A DNA stretch of 64,000 nucleotides from JAEELC01 sp963605425 (GTDB taxonomy: Bacteria; Bacillota_I; Bacilli_A; Acholeplasmatales; Anaeroplasmataceae). The notes below the pieces were generated by a model, which saw nothing but the letters and a program-made list of their open reading frames with translations, was not told the DNA's origin and searched no databases. Location: NCBI GenBank assembly GCA_963605425.1, contig CAVCUQ010000002.1, positions 33,278 through 97,277 on the forward strand, given 5' to 3'. Of the stretch, positions 59,991 through 64,000 are shown piece by piece. Each line of letters starts with the position of its first letter. Within the stretch, counting starts at the first letter, position 1. A program made the translations under genes and the position numbers.

Positions 59991-61148
59991 ATGAAAATTG
60001 CAATTATTGGCGGTGGAGCAGCTGGAATGTTTCTTGCAAATTATCTATCACATTTAAAACTTAATATAGATATAACTATTTTTGAACGTAACTTTTCTCT
60101 AGGTAGAAAGGTATTAGCTAGCGGAAATGGCAAATGTAATTTTTCTAATTTTAAAGCCTTACCTAGCGATTATAATAATCCTCTGTTTATGGAAGAAGTA
60201 TTTAAGAAATGTCCTAAAGAAGATTTAATTAATTATTTTTCATCACTTGGATTAATGTTTTATTTTGATAATGAAGGAAGAATGTATCCTTTAAGTAATT
60301 CGAGTAAAACTATTGTTGATTTATTAGTATATGAATTTGAATGTGTAAAACTGGTTGAAAAATACGTAGTTGATAAGATTGAAATCAAGAATAATAAATA
60401 TTATATTGGTGGTACTTGCTTTGATATTTTAGTTTTAGCTACTGGATCTAATGCATCTATAGATGAGACAAAGGTATCAAGTACATATTCTTATTTAGAT
60501 AGTCTAAAACTTAAGATGGTTGAAACAAAACCTTCTCTTGTTGGTTATAAATCAAATTTAAAGCATATTAAGCTTCTTAAAGGTCTTAGAATGAAGGCTA
60601 TTGTTAATATGTATAGAAATAAAAAGTGCATATTCAAAGAATTTGGGGAGGTTATCTTTAAAGAAGATGGTATCTCGGGAATTGTTGTGATGAATTCGAG
60701 CCACTACTACCAAAAAGGGGACGAGATAATTCTTGATCTATTACCTGATGTTGAAATATCTGAACTTAAATATAAGATGAATTTAAGAAAAAAAGAATGC
60801 ACAAATTCTAATTATTTCTTAGCTTCAATTCTTCACCCTACATTAATTAAATATCTGGAAAAATTAGGTATAACTGATACTGATCAAATAATTGATCTAC
60901 TTAAGAATTTTAATGCAAAAGTTTATGATACTTATTCTATGCATGAAGCACAGGTATCTAAAGGTGGCATTGATTTAAGTGAAATAAATGAAGATTTTGA
61001 ACTTAAGAAGTACCCTAATTGTTATGCTTTAGGGGAAATGCTTGACATTAATGGCTTATGCGGTGGATATAACTTAATGTTTGCGTTCACAAGTGCTCTT
61101 ATTGCAGGAAGGAAGATTGAAAAATTATATGAAGATAAAAATAACTAA
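59991..61148 (+). CDS. HI0933/BaiN-family flavoprotein
   Basis: A 385-residue NAD(P)/FAD-dependent oxidoreductase. The FAD-binding motif is IIGGGAAGMFLANYLS; the family block RKVLASGNGKCNFSN follows, then GRMYPLSNSSKTIVDLL, VLATGSNAS and the C-terminal GEMLDINGLCGGYNLMFAFT. Homologues include BaiN, involved in bile-acid dehydroxylation in some gut clostridia, but most family members are uncharacterised. AGGAGG precedes the ATG. The next flavoprotein gene starts inside its last codons. Confidence 0.93.
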   Translation: MKIAIIGGGAAGMFLANYLSHLKLNIDITIFERNFSLGRKVLASGNGKCNFSNFKALPSDYNNPLFMEEVFKKCPKEDLINYFSSLGLMFYFDNEGRMYPLSNSSKTIVDLLVYEFECVKLVEKYVVDKIEIKNNKYYIGGTCFDILVLATGSNASIDETKVSSTYSYLDSLKLKMVETKPSLVGYKSNLKHIKLLKGLRMKAIVNMYRNKKCIFKEFGEVIFKEDGISGIVVMNSSHYYQKGDEIILDLLPDVEISELKYKMNLRKKECTNSNYFLASILHPTLIKYLEKLGITDTDQIIDLLKNFNAKVYDTYSMHEAQVSKGGIDLSEINEDFELKKYPNCYALGEMLDINGLCGGYNLMFAFTSALIAGRKIEKLYEDKNN

Positions 61149-62715
61149 TTTTAAAGTCTCTTTAAACAATAAGAATATAGAACTTTCAAGCTTAATTGAA
61201 AGAGAATATAAGTTTAAAAAAGAATATATTAATTATATTTATATTGAAAAAGAAGCAGTAGATGCTAGACATAAGAATAAAATAATGATTTCTTATAATT
61301 TAATTGTAGATATTAAAGAAGACAAATATTATTTACTTGATGGTAAGAACAATATTTCAATTTATAATGATGAAACAGTTAAATTAACATACCCTAATTA
61401 TACATATAATGATAGACCTATTATTGTTGGATTCGGACCTTCTAGCATCTTTGCAGCTCTATATTTATCAAGATGTAATGCAAAACCTATTATTATTGAA
61501 AGAGGTTCTAAAATTGATGAAAGAGTTAAGGATGTAGAAGATTTTATTAATAATAGAAAGTTAAATACATCTAGTAATATTCAATTTGGTGAAGGTGGAG
61601 CTGGTACATTTTCTGATGGTAAACTTACAACAAATGTTAAAGATAAATTATTAAAATTCATTATCGAAGAATTTGTTCACTATGGTGCACCTAAAGAAAT
61701 AATGTATGCATCACTGCCTCACATAGGTACTGATTATTTAAGAAAAGTAATCAAGGCTATGAGAGAAGATATGGAGAGTATGGGAGCTACTTTCTATTTT
61801 AATACTAAGTTCGAAACTTTTAAGGAAGAAGAGGGAGAACTTAGTGTGTTTACAAGTGGATGTAATACTCTTACATTAAAAACTAAACATTTAATCTTAG
61901 GTTTAGGACATTCTGCTCGTGATACTATTAAAGAATTATATAATAAAGGTATCAAAATGGAAGCTAAAGCTTTCTCTATGGGAGTTAGAATAGAACACAA
62001 GAGAGAGAAGATTAATGAGATTCAATATGGCAAAGCTGCTAAGTTATTACCACCTGCAAGTTACAAACTTGTAGCTCATTTAGATAATAATAGATCAGTA
62101 TATTCTTTCTGTATGTGCCCTGGCGGAACAGTCATGGCCTCATCTAGTGAAGAAAATACGATTGTAACAAATGGTATGAGCTATTATGCACGTGATTTAG
62201 AAAATTCTAATGCAGCATTACTTGTAAATGTTGATCCTAGCGATTATATGAAAACTAGTGTTCTTGATGGTCTTGATTATCAAGAATATTATGAGAAAAA
62301 GGCATTTGAAATTTCATCTGATTATAGAGCTCCTATTAATCTAGTTAAGGAATTCTTAAAAGGTGAGGTGGCAGATAATATTCGTTCAGTTAAGCCAAGT
62401 TATCCTCTAGGATATAAGTTTGCAGAGCTAGATGAATGTTTACCTAAATATGTAACTGAATCACTCAGAAAAGCTATCCCTTTATTTGATTTAAAAATGA
62501 AGGGTTATAATGATCCTGATGCGGTATTAACAGGTATTGAAAGCCGCTCTAGTTGCCCGGTAAGAATCTTAAGAGATGAGTTAAGAGTTTCAAATAACAA
62601 GATGATTTATCCTATCGGTGAGGGTGCTGGGTATGCTGGCGGTATATCTAGTGCCGCTTTAGACGGACTAAAAACAGCTCTTACTATAATGGGTTTAGAT
62701 AAGGAAAGTGTATAA
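61129..62715 (+). CDS. FAD-dependent oxidoreductase (COG2509 type)
   Basis: A 528-residue flavoprotein. The frame opens at 61081, but ATG 61129 (MKIKITNFKVSL) gives the family N-terminus and overlaps the previous gene by 20 bases. The first about 95 residues form a small ferredoxin-like domain. The FAD motif is IIVGFGPSSIFAALYLSR, followed by SSNIQFGEGGAGTFSDGKLT, CMCPGGTVMASSSEE and the C-terminal YPIGEGAGYAGGISSAALDG. Widespread, uncharacterised family. Its ribosome binding site is distant (GGAAGG at about 16 bases), so expression may depend on coupling. Confidence 0.92.
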   Translation: MKIKITNFKVSLNNKNIELSSLIEREYKFKKEYINYIYIEKEAVDARHKNKIMISYNLIVDIKEDKYYLLDGKNNISIYNDETVKLTYPNYTYNDRPIIVGFGPSSIFAALYLSRCNAKPIIIERGSKIDERVKDVEDFINNRKLNTSSNIQFGEGGAGTFSDGKLTTNVKDKLLKFIIEEFVHYGAPKEIMYASLPHIGTDYLRKVIKAMREDMESMGATFYFNTKFETFKEEEGELSVFTSGCNTLTLKTKHLILGLGHSARDTIKELYNKGIKMEAKAFSMGVRIEHKREKINEIQYGKAAKLLPPASYKLVAHLDNNRSVYSFCMCPGGTVMASSSEENTIVTNGMSYYARDLENSNAALLVNVDPSDYMKTSVLDGLDYQEYYEKKAFEISSDYRAPINLVKEFLKGEVADNIRSVKPSYPLGYKFAELDECLPKYVTESLRKAIPLFDLKMKGYNDPDAVLTGIESRSSCPVRILRDELRVSNNKMIYPIGEGAGYAGGISSAALDGLKTALTIMGLDKESV

Positions 62716-62717
62716 TT

Positions 62718-63401
62718 ATGACAACATTTATTTTTATTCTTGATATTATAGGAGCTATTGCTTTTGCTTATTCAGGTGTTGTTGTAGCTATAAGGCACAA
62801 GATGGATTTGCTTGGTGTTGTTTTACTTGGATGCATCACTGCTTGTGGTGGCGGATTTTTCCGTGATATCGTCCTAGGATCATATCCTGTAAGTTTATTT
62901 AATACTCCAAATTATGAACTCATAGCTGCTTTTCTTACTTCACTCATTTTATTTATTGTGTTTTATTTTATTAAAGACTTATCATTCTTTGAGAAGCATT
63001 GGTTTAAAACAAGTGTAACAATAGCTGATGCCTTGGGTCTTGGTGTCTTTGTAATAATGGGAGCTAATGTAGCTTTAAAAGAAACTTCTAATTATTTTAT
63101 GGTAGTATTTTTAGCTACTTTAACAGCTACAGGTGGAGGAATACTTAGAGATTTACTTGCGATGCGTATTCCAGTAATTTTTTCTCGTCATATTTATGCT
63201 ATAGCTGCTATCATGGCTTCTCTTTTATATTACACATTATATTTAAATGGTTGTAATTTATATTTTGCGACTCTCATTACGATTATATTTATTGTAGTAA
63301 TTAGAACTTTAGCTTATAAATTTGAAATTAATCTTCCTTCTGTAGATTTATCTAACAAAAAACATGATAAGCAAGCAAAAGAGGAAGAATATATCAATTA
63401 A
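62718..63401 (+). CDS. TRIC/YadS (UPF0126) family membrane protein
   Basis: A 227-residue membrane protein with seven hydrophobic helices built as two repeats plus one. Each repeat carries a glycine motif: TACGGGFFRDIVLGSYP and TATGGGILRDLLAMRIP. These are the signature of the bacterial TRIC cation channel family; glycine import has been reported for some relatives. A short Lys-rich tail ends the protein. It begins two bases after the flavoprotein stop. Confidence 0.93.
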   Translation: MTTFIFILDIIGAIAFAYSGVVVAIRHKMDLLGVVLLGCITACGGGFFRDIVLGSYPVSLFNTPNYELIAAFLTSLILFIVFYFIKDLSFFEKHWFKTSVTIADALGLGVFVIMGANVALKETSNYFMVVFLATLTATGGGILRDLLAMRIPVIFSRHIYAIAAIMASLLYYTLYLNGCNLYFATLITIIFIVVIRTLAYKFEINLPSVDLSNKKHDKQAKEEEYIN

Positions 63402-63423
63402 TATTTAAACTAAATTTATTAAG

Positions 63424-63432
63424 TGGTATAAT
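63424..63432 (+). promoter_or_regulatory. Extended -10 promoter of the HIT gene
   Basis: TG-G-TATAAT with TATAAT at 63427-63432; GGAGG precedes the ATG at 63460. Confidence 0.55.
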
Positions 63433-63459
63433 TTAAATGTCATTTGGAGGAATTTAAAA

Positions 63460-63903
63460 ATGAAAGATTGTAATTGTGCATATTGCATGAAAGATGAAAA
63501 TCCTAGCCTTTATCAAGCATTTGGATATTTCTGTGTAGAATTAGAACATTCAAACGTTTATGTTTTTAGAGAACAAAGCCATAAAGGTAGATGTATTGTA
63601 GCCTATAAGGATCATGTATCTGAAATGGTAGATATTTCTGATGAGGAAAGAAATGCTTTCTTTAAAGAAGTTAATACTGTAGCTAAGGCAATACATGAAG
63701 TATATTCACCTAACAAATTAAATTATGGTATGTATGGTGATACAGGAAAACATCTTCATGTTCATTTATGTCCTAAATATAAGGATGAATATGAATGGGG
63801 TGGAGTATTCCTTATGAATCCACATCTTCATGATTTAACTGATGAAGAATTAAAACCTATTTCTGATAAACTTAAGGAAGCAATTTTACGTTTAAATAAA
63901 TAG
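63460..63903 (+). CDS. HIT-family nucleotide hydrolase/transferase
   Basis: A 147-residue histidine-triad protein. The active-site motif is H98-L-H100-V-H102, in GKHLHVHLCP, and the preceding GRCIVAYKDHVSEM strand fits the family. An N-terminal cysteine cluster (CNCAYC) may bind a metal. HIT proteins hydrolyse adenosine phosphoramidates or dinucleotides; substrate unknown here. Single gene with promoter and terminator. Confidence 0.92.
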   Translation: MKDCNCAYCMKDENPSLYQAFGYFCVELEHSNVYVFREQSHKGRCIVAYKDHVSEMVDISDEERNAFFKEVNTVAKAIHEVYSPNKLNYGMYGDTGKHLHVHLCPKYKDEYEWGGVFLMNPHLHDLTDEELKPISDKLKEAILRLNK

Positions 63904-63915
63904 TTTAAGATTTAA

Positions 63916-63940
63916 GAGTGCATAAAAATGCATTCTTTTA
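63916..63940 (+). terminator. Terminator after the HIT gene
   Basis: GAGTGCAT (63916-63923) pairs with ATGCATTC (63928-63935, one G-T pair), followed by TTTTATTTT. Bases 63941-64000 hold no gene that I can support. Confidence 0.75.
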
Positions 63941-64000
63941 TTTTGTTTGTGTTTCCCCATTTTTTAAAACGTACTAAATTTGTAAAAAAATCCATGACCT

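Noticed and set aside
63941..64000. A minus-strand gene ending in the last 60 bases
   Set aside because: Several frames reach the window edge open, but none shows a recognisable motif, so no call can be supported.
1..64000. Mycoplasma-type code with TGA as Trp
   Set aside because: Genes end in TGA where expected (for example 14396-14398) and complete proteins are obtained with the standard code.
1..64000. Mobile elements, CRISPR, prophage, tRNA or rRNA genes
   Set aside because: No transposase, integrase, repeat-spacer array or recognisable structural RNA gene was seen by eye; a covariance scan could still find a tRNA that I missed.

Overview
The window is about 64 kb of very AT-rich DNA from a low-GC Gram-positive (Bacillota, Bacilli-type) bacterium. 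Nearly all genes are on the + strand and tightly packed. Gene order resembles Bacillus: nusB-xseA-xseB-dxs-tlyA-recN, rluB-cmk-rpsA-der, and tmcAL / yceD-rpmF-rsmH ... ftsZ. TGA is used as a stop (the Nudix gene ending at 14398), so the code is standard, not the Mycoplasma code. Lysine, preQ1 and threonine are sensed by RNA, and pyruvate formate-lyase is the main catabolic enzyme seen. Together with large gaps in the usual gene clusters, this fits an anaerobic, genome-reduced, probably gut-living lineage near the Mollicutes/RF39/Erysipelotrichia. That placement is an inference; no rRNA or tRNA gene was recognised to test it.

Layout. 1-6183: nusB (start cut by the window edge), exonuclease VII, dxs, tlyA, recN. 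6206-8870: a dead-looking esterase homologue facing htpG, whose promoter carries a CIRCE-like operator. 9044-13766: rluB, cmk, an S1 protein, der, a small membrane protein. 13883-15691: a Nudix hydrolase and an orphan protein. 15797-18997: fakB-fakA-plsY, a route from exogenous fatty acid to lysophosphatidate. 19050-23865: glutaredoxin-like protein, membrane HTH protein, formate/nitrite channel, diguanylate cyclase, deformylase-like protein. 23955-27293: TetR regulator, then a lysine riboswitch driving an ABC amino-acid importer. 27421-32433: a short cell-surface glycan locus. 33070-35036: preQ1-I riboswitch and queT, a DUF308-like protein, a second glutaredoxin-like protein. 35070-37667 (minus): antiporter and tmcAL. 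37809-39467: yceD, rpmF, rsmH. 39526-42009: EAL phosphodiesterase. 42101-46502: metallo-beta-lactamase-fold protein, pflA, thioredoxin-like protein, and a pyruvate formate-lyase encoded in two pieces. 46630-50234: ftsZ, hybrid histidine kinase, recU. 50325-63903: T-box thrS, an M16C protease, a SNF2 helicase, a phosphodiesterase, an RNA m5C methyltransferase, two flavoproteins, a TRIC-family protein and a HIT protein.

The most notable system is the split pyruvate formate-lyase. The core gene stops exactly before the glycyl-radical domain, and that domain is a separate 77-residue gene with its own strong ribosome binding site. Its activase and a thioredoxin-like protein lie just upstream, and the promoter is crowded with inverted repeats. 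The second notable feature is the skeleton of a division/cell-wall (dcw) cluster: flanking genes and order are kept (yceD-rpmF-rsmH ... ftsZ), but every peptidoglycan gene expected between rsmH and ftsZ is absent.

No insertion sequence, prophage, CRISPR array, tRNA or rRNA was found.
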